Below, piece by piece: positions 38,801-47,591 of a stretch of 64,000 nt of DNA. How positions within the stretch are numbered: the stretch's first letter is position 1; each line of letters opens with the position of its first letter. Under the pieces are notes generated by a model, which did no database searches, had not been told where the DNA came from, and worked only from the letters and a program-made list of their open reading frames with translations. A program made the position numbers and the translations under genes. The stretch covers positions 62,001 to 126,000 of the forward strand of contig CALFUL010000023.1 of NCBI GenBank assembly GCA_937929935.1. Direction: 5' to 3'. This DNA comes from an uncultured Flavobacteriaceae bacterium. GTDB taxonomy: Bacteria; Bacteroidota; Bacteroidia; Flavobacteriales; Flavobacteriaceae.

Positions 38801-41800
38801 TTTGAAATAAAGACAGACAAACTTAAGTACAAACCTGGTGATGATGTGACTGTTTTATTAAGTACAGCGGCAGAAAACCTGAATGTGATGGTCTATGTTG
38901 AAAAAAAAGGTAAGCTCATTGATCGTAGGTTAGTGCGATTGAACCAAAACACCAAAAGTTTTAAAATACCGGTAACTACTGATGATTATGGCGGGTTTTC
39001 TGTTTCTTACGGGTTTACAGCTTTTAATTCTTTTAAATCTGGCGCTATAAATATTAGGGTGCCATATCCTAAAAAAGAATTAGAAATTGAAACGGCAACT
39101 TTTCGCGATAAATTACAACCCGGTATTGATGAAACTTGGGCTTTTAAAATCAAAGGTGCAAAAGGCGAAAAGGTAACTGCAGAATTGTTGGCAAATATGT
39201 ATGATGCCTCACTTGATGCTTTTAAAGGGCATTGGTGGAATTTCAATCCGTTATCACGGCCCTTGTATTACCCACAAATTCGCAATAGCGCAAGCCAGAG
39301 CTTTGGCACTTCAAATTTTAATGTGCAAACAATTTATCATCATAACCCTTTAGTTAATGATTATAGTTATGATAGTATTAAGTGGTTCGGGCTTTCACTA
39401 GGGAATAACTATTATCAACGAAGAAAATATCTTGCGAGTATCAGAGAAAGTAGATCCTCCTTATTTTTTTATAAGGATGATGTGCCTGAAGGATATGTAA
39501 ACGGAGAAATTAATGACCAAGACGGACTTCCCTTGCCTGGTGTAAACATAATGGTAAAAGGAACAACAAATGGTACAACCTCCGATTTTGATGGTAACTT
39601 CTCAATTCAAGTCAAAGAGGGTCAGACTTTGGTATTTAGCTTTATAGGACTTCTTGATATTGAGAAAAAAGTCAGCAATAATAATTTCTTTAAAATTTAT
39701 ATGGAAGAAAATTCCGATGCCTTAGAAGAAGTTGTGGTGGTTGGTTATGGCTCTACCACCAAAAAAAGCGTCACAGGGTCTGTTACAAGGGTTGCTTCAG
39801 AAGATTTAGAAGTCGATCAATTACTTGAAGGTAAAGTAGCTGGGGTTAATATTAGCTCCAATAAAGATAGTGCAGTTCCGCCACCAAGTGCACCCAATAA
39901 TAAACTAACAGATTTCACAGATGTCAAAATCCGTAAAAATCTGCAAGAAAATGCCTTTTTCTTTCCGCATTTAAAAACAGATGCTGAGGGCAATGTGAAT
40001 TTTAGTTTCACTACCCCTGAAGCCTTAACCAAATGGAATGTGCAATTATTAGCACACACCAAAAACCTAGAAAGTTCAATCATGAACCTTCAAACCGTTA
40101 CTCAAAAAGAGTTGATGGTCATACCCAATGCCCCCAGATTTCTACGTGAGGGCGATGAAATTATCATCAGCACTAAAATCGCCAACCTCACTAAGAAAGC
40201 ACTTGCAGGCCAAGCCAAACTTGAATTGGTTGATGCTGTAACAGGTCAAGACATCTCAAAAAAACTAATGCTTTCTCCCCCCTCGGGGGAGATGCCGAAG
40301 GCAGAGGGGGATTTTGAAGTTGATTCATTAGGCAATACCCAAGTATCATGGAAACTTTCAATTCCTGATGGTATTCAAGCTGTTCAATATAAAGTGATTG
40401 CCAAGGCAGGCGACTTTAGTGACGGCGAGCAAAATATGCTTCCGGTCTTGACAAATAGAATGTTGGTTACTGAAACCCTACCTATGTGGGTTCGCAGCAA
40501 TCAAACCAAAACCTTCACTTTAGATAAATTGAAGACAACGAAGTCGACAACGCTGAAACACCATAAGCTAACTTTAGAGATGACCAGCAATCCTGCGTGG
40601 TATGCTGTGCAGGCACTCCCCTATTTGATGGAGTACCCGTATGAATGTAACGAGCAAACCTTTTCAAGATACTATGCAAATACTTTAGCAAGTCATATCG
40701 CGAATAGCAATCCTAGAATTCAAGAGGTATTTAATCAATGGGCGAATTCAGATGCGTTGTTAAGTAATTTAGAAAAGAATCAAGAATTGAAATCCCTTTT
40801 AATTCAAGAAACCCCTTGGTTACGTGATGCGCAATCAGAAACGGAGCAGAAAAAGCGAATCGCATTACTATTCAATTTAAATAAAATGAATAGCGAACAA
40901 GCCAGGGCTTTGAAAAAGTTGCAGCAAAACCAAAAAGGTTCAGGTGCGTGGTCGTGGTTTAAAGGCGGAAGAGAAAATAGATATATCACGCAGCATATCG
41001 CAACTGGTTTTGGTCATTTAAAACACCTTTCTGTCACATCGAGCGGAGTCGAGATGCAATCGGCAATAAAAAAAGCAGTTGCTTATTTAGACAGCGAATT
41101 TGTAAAAGAGTACAACCAAATGAAAAAGTACGCTGATGATTTAAATGATGACCATTTGAGTAGAACACAAATTCATTACTTGTACATGCGTAGTTTTTTT
41201 AAGGATATTAAAACTTCTAAAAAGGTAGATGAATTAACTGCTTATTATCATGGCCAAGCACGTAATTATTGGAAAAACAACAACCTGTATACGCGTGGCA
41301 TGTTGGCTTTGATTATGCATCGAGCTGATGATTCTAAAACAGCAGAAAAGATACTTCGTGCTTTAGAAGAAAACAGTATAACTTCAGAAGAATTGGGCAT
41401 GTACTGGAAATCTAACACTAGCTCCTGGTATTGGTATCAAGCCCCAATTGAAACGCAAGCTTTATTAATTGAGACGTTTTCAGAAATTAATCCTGATGAT
41501 ATTACAACCATTGATAATCTTAAAATCTGGTTATTAAAGAATAAACAAACCAGTCAATGGAAAACAACAAAAGCAACTACTGAAGCCGTGTATGCTTTAT
41601 TACTTCAAGGTAATGATTGGTTATCAGTTACTGATGCCGTTGAAGTTTTGGTTGGAGGCGAAAAAATAGAACCCTCCAAATTAGAAAATGTAAAAGTTGA
41701 AGCAGGTACAGGATATTATAAAACTGCTTGGAATGGTTCGGAGGTACAACCCAAAATGGCAGAAGTACAAATTGCTAAAAAAGGAGATGGTATCGCTTGG

Positions 41801-42277
41801 GGAGCATTGTACTGGCAATATTTTGAAGATTTAGATAAAATTACTTCAGCAGAAACGCCTTTGAAACTGAAAAAGAAACTATTCTTGAAAAAGAATACCG
41901 ATACCGGAGAAGAAATTTCAGAAATCACACCTGACACCAGTTTAAAGGTTGGAGATTTGGTACGTGTGCGTATTGAATTAAAAGCTGACCGCGCGATGGA
42001 ATTTGTTCATATGAAAGATATGCGTGCCGCAAGTTTTGAGCCTATCAATGTTATTTCTAGATACAAATGGCAAGATGGTTTAGGGTATTACGAAGCCACC
42101 AAAGATGCGAGCACCAATTTCTTCTTTGATTATTTACCCAAAGGCGTTTATGTATTTGAGTATGACTTAAGAGTTAATAATGCCGGTAATTTTAGTAATG
42201 GTATTACAACCATTCAAAGCATGTATGCCCCTGAGTTTTCAAGTCATTCTGAAGGGGTTCGAGTGAATGTAAACTAA
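35894..42277 (+). CDS. Alpha-2-macroglobulin-like (MG/A2M, thioester) protein with inserted SusC-type CarboxypepD_reg + plug segment
   Basis: Signal peptide MMKKLALLISIVLLTQFVQAQ; SIYRPGQTVYFKGILVE (MG2), A2M segment ENAFFFPHLKTDAEGNVNFSFTTPEALTKWNV, CNEQ thioester motif; ATG 35894/35897 preferred over TTG 35858. Confidence 0.9.
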   Translation: MMKKLALLISIVLLTQFVQAQEASREYETLWTKVENYELNDLPKSALALVDSITSKAKKEKNSTQIVKALLYTSKFSLVLEEDAQLKIVNDFKTEIAQAEFPTKNILENYLAKLYWQYYQQNRYRFYDRTKTDAKVDSVDFRTWDLNTLFNEINARFDNSLARETELQKFPVSEFELLLHKKADSEKHRPTLFDVLAHSALDFYKTSENSITRPADKFEINQPDYMCEAAQFSQQKIKTTDTSSLQAKALIIYQKLIDFHLKNNATEAIVEIDLERLKFIRNNAVFSDKDKQFLEVLKNSASSLKQKEHAALYQYEMALLHQNKGQSYDPKSNDKYRWKLKQALEICNAIIEKHPKSRAAKKCASLKSQLLKTELQLTAEEHIPINTISRVLVNYKNIDSLNFRALKVTDSKLKAFNKIYERDKKLEFLNKLKVAKAWSSSLKNEKDYQTHSSEVSIPVLPGGTYLLFVETADDKNTFAYSELQVTNIALTELSTDNQHIYQVVNRNDGSPVPNAQVKISYSRNYNRPRHTITKTTNQLGQVFIEKKSARWSNVQVAITHLKDSATFGDYYITNKRKESIEEVTSKAFVFNDRSIYRPGQTVYFKGILVETFKKKSTLLTDELVDVILYDVNDDEVAELEYKTNEYGSFSGEIVLPNNGLTGQYYLEVDYDSADDYTEHYFSVEEYKRPKFETSFKPVTETYKVNDSILVQGTATAYAGSSISDAKVSYRVKRMVQYPRWYYWYRPYFSSEAQEITHGETTTDDSGLYKINFKAIPDASVDAKNLPVFRYEVTADVTDINGETHSTSTIVSVGYHAVTANLSINTKIDKDLKDNSIAISTLNLNGQPIDNKGVLKMYKLQAPEHVLRDRPWKAPDYDGFTQSEFKKLYPHDAFKNEHDYFTWEKGKLVWEANYDTSKSKEIELGRTKKWTSGKYIIELETKDKFGQLVKDIAYTTLSSTKDKMLPDHQLFEIKTDKLKYKPGDDVTVLLSTAAENLNVMVYVEKKGKLIDRRLVRLNQNTKSFKIPVTTDDYGGFSVSYGFTAFNSFKSGAINIRVPYPKKELEIETATFRDKLQPGIDETWAFKIKGAKGEKVTAELLANMYDASLDAFKGHWWNFNPLSRPLYYPQIRNSASQSFGTSNFNVQTIYHHNPLVNDYSYDSIKWFGLSLGNNYYQRRKYLASIRESRSSLFFYKDDVPEGYVNGEINDQDGLPLPGVNIMVKGTTNGTTSDFDGNFSIQVKEGQTLVFSFIGLLDIEKKVSNNNFFKIYMEENSDALEEVVVVGYGSTTKKSVTGSVTRVASEDLEVDQLLEGKVAGVNISSNKDSAVPPPSAPNNKLTDFTDVKIRKNLQENAFFFPHLKTDAEGNVNFSFTTPEALTKWNVQLLAHTKNLESSIMNLQTVTQKELMVIPNAPRFLREGDEIIISTKIANLTKKALAGQAKLELVDAVTGQDISKKLMLSPPSGEMPKAEGDFEVDSLGNTQVSWKLSIPDGIQAVQYKVIAKAGDFSDGEQNMLPVLTNRMLVTETLPMWVRSNQTKTFTLDKLKTTKSTTLKHHKLTLEMTSNPAWYAVQALPYLMEYPYECNEQTFSRYYANTLASHIANSNPRIQEVFNQWANSDALLSNLEKNQELKSLLIQETPWLRDAQSETEQKKRIALLFNLNKMNSEQARALKKLQQNQKGSGAWSWFKGGRENRYITQHIATGFGHLKHLSVTSSGVEMQSAIKKAVAYLDSEFVKEYNQMKKYADDLNDDHLSRTQIHYLYMRSFFKDIKTSKKVDELTAYYHGQARNYWKNNNLYTRGMLALIMHRADDSKTAEKILRALEENSITSEELGMYWKSNTSSWYWYQAPIETQALLIETFSEINPDDITTIDNLKIWLLKNKQTSQWKTTKATTEAVYALLLQGNDWLSVTDAVEVLVGGEKIEPSKLENVKVEAGTGYYKTAWNGSEVQPKMAEVQIAKKGDGIAWGALYWQYFEDLDKITSAETPLKLKKKLFLKKNTDTGEEISEITPDTSLKVGDLVRVRIELKADRAMEFVHMKDMRAASFEPINVISRYKWQDGLGYYEATKDASTNFFFDYLPKGVYVFEYDLRVNNAGNFSNGITTIQSMYAPEFSSHSEGVRVNVN
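39491..39905 (+). other. In-frame SusC-like CarboxypepD_reg/TonB-plug-like segment inside A2M gene
   Basis: YVNGEINDQDGLPLPGVNIMVKGTTNGTTSDFDGNFSI...SDALEEVVVVGYGSTTKKSVTGSVTRVASEDLEVDQLLEGKVAGVNISS aligns to the SusC N-terminus at 10270-10670. Confidence 0.9.
40273..40312. repeat. GC-rich double-hairpin palindromic element translated in frame
   Basis: tctcccccctcgggggagatgccgaaggcagaggggga: CTCCCC/GGGGAG and TGCC/GGCA hairpins in an AT-rich genome; encodes LSPPSGEMPKAEGD. Confidence 0.7.
40646..40657 (+). other. Codons for CxEQ thioester motif (CNEQ)
   Basis: TGT AAC GAG CAA within YPYECNEQTFSRYYA. Confidence 0.8.
41031..41056. repeat. Flavobacterial intergenic-repeat-like element translated in frame
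   Basis: ctgtcacatcgagcggagtcgagatg; encodes SVTSSGVEM. Confidence 0.55.
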
Positions 42278-42414
42278 GAAATTCTTAAATTTAATAATGA
42301 GTTAAACTTTTTAGAATAGTTCATTCACGCATTAAAAAGTAGTTTACACTCAATGGTCGTTTTAAACCATCCTTAAAAAACATAGTTTAGGGTAAACTTT
42401 AAAACCATAAGATT

Positions 42415-42855
42415 ATGAAAAATGTATTTAAAATCTCAGTAAAAACAGTTTGCTCAATTTTCCTTTTTGTCATTTTTAATGGGCAGGCACAAGAAGCAAC
42501 TAGCACAGACAATACAGCTAAAACCTATGCCATTGCAGGAACAGTTCTTGAAGATGATAGTTTTCCCTTAGAAGGTGTAAACATTATTCTAAAAGATAGT
42601 AAAGAAGGTGTAGTAACCAATGAGAATGGTAAATTCAAGTTCACTAGAAAGCTAGCCCTTGGCGATGTATTAGTATTCAGCTTTATTGGCTTTCAGCCTC
42701 AAGAGTATGTTATTAGTGCTGATGATATGGCCAATCAAAACATTGCTATCTCTTTTGACTCTTCAAATATAACACTCATGGGTGCTTTAGAAGTTGACGG
42801 CGTTTATCATTCTAAACGAAACATTTTTCAAAAATTCGTAGGCCTTTTCAAATGA
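42415..42855 (+). CDS. Secreted stand-alone CarboxypepD_reg-like protein
   Basis: YAIAGTVLEDDSFPLEGVNIILKDSKEGVVTNENGKFKF...VFSFIGFQPQE. Confidence 0.85.
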   Translation: MKNVFKISVKTVCSIFLFVIFNGQAQEATSTDNTAKTYAIAGTVLEDDSFPLEGVNIILKDSKEGVVTNENGKFKFTRKLALGDVLVFSFIGFQPQEYVISADDMANQNIAISFDSSNITLMGALEVDGVYHSKRNIFQKFVGLFK

Positions 42856-43865
42856 AAAAGTACTATCTAATAATTATTTTCTTAATCGGAACGTTTTCTT
42901 TCGGACAACGTTCCGATTTTGAATCTATTAGTTTTAAAAAAGCAGACAGTATTGCACTAAAATATTCAGGGGCAAGTCTTGAAAATTTACCCGTTCTTAC
43001 CTATCATTTAACTTCTGATTTAAATACAGATGTCGAAAAATTTAGAGCCATATATACCTGGGTATGCACAAACATTAAAAACGATTATTCATCATACCAA
43101 AAAACCATTCGAAAGCGTAAAAAATTTGCTGAAGATCAGGTAGCCTTAGCAGCATGGAATTCTAAAGAACTACCAAAAGTTTTTGAAAATCTTATCAAAC
43201 ACAAAAAAACAGCCTGTACTGGCTACGCATATTTACTGCGTGAAATGGCAAGTTTAGCCGATCTACATTGCAAAATTGTAAATGGGTATGGCAGAACATC
43301 GACAACCTTACTCGATGAAAAAAGTATACCCAACCATTCTTGGAACACCGTTGAATTAAATAAAAAACTATACTTGTGTGACCCCACTTGGTCAGCAGGA
43401 AGAATTTATATTGACGAAGACGGGGCGCGTTTTGAAGCTGATTATTTCGATGGCTATTTTTTGGCTGAACCTGAACTATTTATCAAAAATCATTATCCTC
43501 TTGAAATAAAAGCTGCTCTATTAAAAAAACCACCAACTTTAAAGCAGTTTATTGAAGGGCCAATAATTTATAAGGAAGCTTTTCAATTAAATATATTTCC
43601 GGTTGCACCACTCAAAATGAACCTTACTATTCAGAAAAATGAACGTTTAGAATTTACCCTAGGTTCTTCTACAAATCTTTTGGATACAAAAATGAATCTC
43701 GCCATTTTTAATGGTAAAAGCACTGAGGATTTTGCCTTAGATGTACAAAAAATAAAGAACACCTATACCATACAACATGGGTTCGCTAAAACCGGCCAAT
43801 TTGATGTGCATTTAAAAGTTAATGAAACGCTAGTAGCCACCTATGTTGTTCGTGTCAAGCGTTAG
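42852..43865 (+). CDS. Secreted transglutaminase-like (papain-fold) protein
   Basis: FRAIYTWVCTNIKNDY, KTACTGYAYLLREMA (Cys), NHSWNTVELNKKLYLCDPTWSAG (His/Asp); 4-nt overlap with upstream gene. Confidence 0.85.
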   Translation: MKKYYLIIIFLIGTFSFGQRSDFESISFKKADSIALKYSGASLENLPVLTYHLTSDLNTDVEKFRAIYTWVCTNIKNDYSSYQKTIRKRKKFAEDQVALAAWNSKELPKVFENLIKHKKTACTGYAYLLREMASLADLHCKIVNGYGRTSTTLLDEKSIPNHSWNTVELNKKLYLCDPTWSAGRIYIDEDGARFEADYFDGYFLAEPELFIKNHYPLEIKAALLKKPPTLKQFIEGPIIYKEAFQLNIFPVAPLKMNLTIQKNERLEFTLGSSTNLLDTKMNLAIFNGKSTEDFALDVQKIKNTYTIQHGFAKTGQFDVHLKVNETLVATYVVRVKR

Positions 43866-43973
43866 TTTTGTAAGCTTGATAATTTTCTGCACAATTTCGC
43901 TTCTTTTTAGATTAACCCTAATGGCAATATTATAAGAGGTTTCACGTTTGGTTTACACCAATTTACCAACCAA

Positions 43974-46424
43974 ATGAGACCCCTACTTATTGTGCTTTTT
44001 TGCATATTGGCTTCCAATTTAGTTCATGCTCAAGTTTCCCCTGCTGAAAGAACAGCCTTAATTGCTTTATACAATGCAACCGATGGCCCCAATTGGAACA
44101 ATAATACCAACTGGAATACGGCCTCCACAGTAGATACTTGGTACGGCATTACAGTTGTAGGTAGTCATGTTACAGCAATTGATATTCAAGGAAACAATTT
44201 AACAGGAATGATTCCTGCCGAGATTAGCGACCTACAATGGTTACAAGAATTGGTATTATCGCGAAACAAAATGTCGGGTAACATACCTAACGAACTGTAT
44301 ACCATTTTAAGTCTTGAAGTAATTGCCTTAAACTCCAATCAAAATATTTCAGGAATAATTGATACCACCATTAGTAACCTGACTAATTTAAAGAACTTTT
44401 CAATACATGAAAATAAAATAACAGGGCCTATTCCGCTATCGATTACAACCTTACCTAACTTAGAGGTTCTTTCACTTTATAAGAACAACTTAACAGGTAC
44501 CATACTTCCAGAACTAAGCAATTTAACCACCTTGACCCGCTTGCAAATTGGTGATAATAATTATGACCCAGCACCCATTCCGCCTGAATTAGGATTATTA
44601 GTAAACCTTACCATGTTATGGATTGATAAAAGCAACCGAACAGGTAATTTACCGCCCGAATTGGGTAAGCTCGTGCTGCTCTCCTCTTTTTATATGCATA
44701 GCAATGAGTTAACAGGGCCCATACCTCCTGAATATGGTAATTTTACAAATGCCAACTGGTTTTTATGGTCTGATAATCAATTTACGGGCGGTTTGCTTCC
44801 CGAATTTGGCAACTGGACAAAGTGTCGCTTCTTTTATTTAAATGGAAATGAATTTAGTGGGACTATTCCTCCTGAATTGGGTAATATGACAGCCCTCAAA
44901 CAATTGAATTTATCTGATAATCAATTGACCGGTAATATTCCTGTTGAATTCTCACTTCTCCAAAATCTAACAAATTTATATGTCACTGATAATCAATTAA
45001 CGGGTGTATTACCTCCTTTACTTGCTACACTGCCAAAGATTAGGTCACTCTATGTAAATGGCAATCAACTCAGCGGTGCTTTTCCTGATTTTTCAATGAA
45101 CACATCTCTTTCTCAGTTAAATTTTGACAATAACGAATTTCACTTTGGCGATTTTGAAAATGAGTTTTTGGCCTATGAAAGCGGACTTATAATTTTTGAC
45201 GATAATCCTCAGGCGAAGCTTGATTCGCCAGTGAATTTGGATGAAAATATTGGCAATAATGTGGTATTGGCTACTACAATTCCTCGAGGAACACAATTGC
45301 ACTATACTTGGTATAAAAATAATGTACCTATTGCGGGCGCTCCTGATAGTCACATTTTAACCATAAATAATATACAAATGGCTGATGCTGGTATTTATCA
45401 TGTGCGAATCACAAGTGACATTGTAACTGATCTTACTTTATTTCGCCATGATATTACCATCAACCTAAATGTCAGTACATGTCATGCAGATAACCCAGTA
45501 CCTATTATAGAATGTAGCAGTTATACATTACCAGCCCTTAGTTCTGATAACAACTACTATACAGCAAGAAATGGTAGCGGCACCCTATTAAATGCTGGCG
45601 ATGTAATTAGCACTACACAAAGGCTCTTTATTTTTATGGATACCAGTTCATGTACAGATGAAAATATTTTTGATGTAACCATTACAGGAAATCCTATCGT
45701 TGATAATCCTTCAAATGTCACAGCTTGTGACTTCTATATACTGCCCAAACTAACGGCAGGTAATAATTACTATACTGAAGAGAATGCAGGCGGTTCACTA
45801 TTAAATGAAGGGGAAGTCATTACTAAAACTCAAACCCTCTTAATTTATACCGAAACTGGTACTCCACCAAACCTTTGTTCAGATGAACATTCATTTACGG
45901 TTACTATTACAAAAAAACCGATTGCCGACACGCTGGATGATGTTCCATTTTGCGACAGCTATATCTTACCCCAACTTAACCCAGGGAACAATTATTACAC
46001 AGATTCTGGTGCTTCAGGTGCCTTATTGTTTGCAGGAGAAACCTTAACCACATCGCAAAAAATTTTTATATATAATGGTTCAAGCACTTGTTTTGATGAG
46101 AGCAGTTTTAGCATAAACATAGATTCAAATTCTTGTGAAGCGCCAACACCTGATTCATGTGAAGTTGAATTTCCTACATTCATTACACCAAACGGCGATG
46201 GCATTAATGATCGCTTTGGTGTGCTTAAAAATGCTTGCAATCATAACGGCGAGCTCAGTATTTATGATAGATACGGCAAATTAATTTTTCAAACCAATAA
46301 TATTACTCAAAGTTGGAATGGAAACTTTAATGGTACTTCTTTACCATCATCTGACTACTGGTACCAATTTATTGATAAAACTACAGGTGATATAGTTCAA
46401 AAACACTTCGCTTTAAAACGATAA
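43974..46424 (+). CDS. Secreted LRR protein with Ig-like segment, three tandem repeats and CHU_C-type gliding/T9SS C-terminal domain
   Basis: Plant-type LRRs (GxIPPELGNLTxL), tandem C(D/S)xYxLPxLxxxNNYYT repeats, C-terminal FPTFITPNGDGINDRFGV...SIYDRYGKLIFQ. Confidence 0.88.
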   Translation: MRPLLIVLFCILASNLVHAQVSPAERTALIALYNATDGPNWNNNTNWNTASTVDTWYGITVVGSHVTAIDIQGNNLTGMIPAEISDLQWLQELVLSRNKMSGNIPNELYTILSLEVIALNSNQNISGIIDTTISNLTNLKNFSIHENKITGPIPLSITTLPNLEVLSLYKNNLTGTILPELSNLTTLTRLQIGDNNYDPAPIPPELGLLVNLTMLWIDKSNRTGNLPPELGKLVLLSSFYMHSNELTGPIPPEYGNFTNANWFLWSDNQFTGGLLPEFGNWTKCRFFYLNGNEFSGTIPPELGNMTALKQLNLSDNQLTGNIPVEFSLLQNLTNLYVTDNQLTGVLPPLLATLPKIRSLYVNGNQLSGAFPDFSMNTSLSQLNFDNNEFHFGDFENEFLAYESGLIIFDDNPQAKLDSPVNLDENIGNNVVLATTIPRGTQLHYTWYKNNVPIAGAPDSHILTINNIQMADAGIYHVRITSDIVTDLTLFRHDITINLNVSTCHADNPVPIIECSSYTLPALSSDNNYYTARNGSGTLLNAGDVISTTQRLFIFMDTSSCTDENIFDVTITGNPIVDNPSNVTACDFYILPKLTAGNNYYTEENAGGSLLNEGEVITKTQTLLIYTETGTPPNLCSDEHSFTVTITKKPIADTLDDVPFCDSYILPQLNPGNNYYTDSGASGALLFAGETLTTSQKIFIYNGSSTCFDESSFSINIDSNSCEAPTPDSCEVEFPTFITPNGDGINDRFGVLKNACNHNGELSIYDRYGKLIFQTNNITQSWNGNFNGTSLPSSDYWYQFIDKTTGDIVQKHFALKR
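45501..46130 (+). repeat. Three tandem ~65-70-aa protein repeats
   Basis: IECSSYTLPALSSDNNYYTARNGSGTLLNAGD / TACDFYILPKLTAGNNYYTEENAGGSLLNEGE / PFCDSYILPQLNPGNNYYTDSGASGALLFAGE. Confidence 0.85.
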
Positions 46425-46482
46425 GAAATTTGATGAAAGAGAATAGTTACTTGGCATATTTGACTAGCAATAAATCTATTTC

Positions 46483-47484
46483 CTATTTATTCAACATTGC
46501 CCAAAGGCGGTCTTTCAACTTTTGAATACCTTGCTGTGCCACTGATGATATAAACATATAGGGTACGTCTTTTAAATCTGTATCAAGTTCTACACGCATT
46601 TCATTCATCAATTCTTCATCAAGCATATCGCTTTTAGAAATAGCAACCAATCTTTCTTTATCTAATAACTCAGGGTTATACCTTCGCAGTTCATCTAATA
46701 AAATTTCATATTCTTTACTGATATCGTTACTATCAGCCGGAATTAAAAAAAGTAAGGTGGCATTACGCTCAATATGTCTTAAAAAATAATGTCCTAAACC
46801 TTTACCTTCAGCAGCACCTTCAATAATACCTGGTATATCAGCCATTACAAAACTTTGATAATCGCGATGCTCTACAATACCTAAATTAGGTTTTAAAGTA
46901 GTAAACTCATAATCAGCAATTTTAGGTTTTGCTGAAGTAATTACTGAAAGCAAGGTAGATTTTCCTGCATTCGGAAAACCAACAAGCCCCACATCAGCTA
47001 ATATCTTTAGTTCAAGAACAAACTCTCCTTCTTTGCCGTCAACACCTGGTTGTGCATATCGAGGTGTTTGGTTAGTAGGCGACTTAAAATGCCAGTTTCC
47101 TCTGCCACCCATTCCGCCTTTTAAGATAATTCTTTCTTCACCATGCTCGGTTATTTCAAAAATAATCTCATTTGTCTCAGCATCGCGTATAACGGTGCCT
47201 AGTGGTACATCTAAATACACATCATCACCATCAGCACCTGAACTTCGGTTTTTACTCCCGTTGCCACCATGACCTGATTTAAAGTGTTTTTTGAATTTGA
47301 ACGTAACAAGTGTCCATAAATTTTGATTACCCCTTATGATAACATGACCTCCTCTACCACCATCGCCGCCATCAGGGCCGCCTTTGGTAATAAATTTTTC
47401 ACGATGTAAATGCACCGATCCTTTTCCTCCCTTACCAGAAGTCAGAAATACTTTTACATAATCAACAAAATTGCCCTCAGTCAT
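46483..47484 (-). CDS. obgE: GTPase ObgE/CgtA
   Basis: Gly-rich Obg fold; [34 protein letters not shown]. Confidence 0.96.
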   Translation of the reverse strand: MTEGNFVDYVKVFLTSGKGGKGSVHLHREKFITKGGPDGGDGGRGGHVIIRGNQNLWTLVTFKFKKHFKSGHGGNGSKNRSSGADGDDVYLDVPLGTVIRDAETNEIIFEITEHGEERIILKGGMGGRGNWHFKSPTNQTPRYAQPGVDGKEGEFVLELKILADVGLVGFPNAGKSTLLSVITSAKPKIADYEFTTLKPNLGIVEHRDYQSFVMADIPGIIEGAAEGKGLGHYFLRHIERNATLLFLIPADSNDISKEYEILLDELRRYNPELLDKERLVAISKSDMLDEELMNEMRVELDTDLKDVPYMFISSVAQQGIQKLKDRLWAMLNK

Positions 47485-47591
47485 TTTTTAAAAGTTTTAC
47501 TCGATAATCGAGATTTAAAATAATCTGACGCTTGCGTCGAAATCAAAGTTACTTTTACTTTTAATACCTCTTGAGCTTGCCCCAAGGTTAT

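Noticed and set aside
39491-39905. Recent duplication or assembly chimera between susC (10201) and the A2M gene
   Set aside because: Protein similarity is strong but nucleotide third positions differ widely (e.g. gaccaagatggtctaccctta versus gaccaagacggacttcccttg), arguing for old, selected divergence
36001-41937. Minus-strand ORFs inside the A2M gene (36001..36210, 38018..38338, 39007..39246, 39817..40083, 40804..40989, 41716..41937)
   Set aside because: Antisense shadows of a long coding frame with clear protein motifs on the plus strand
42302-42345. Hairpin taaactttttagaatag...taaaaagtagttta after the A2M gene
   Set aside because: AT-only stem with bulge and no clear T run; too weak to call as a terminator
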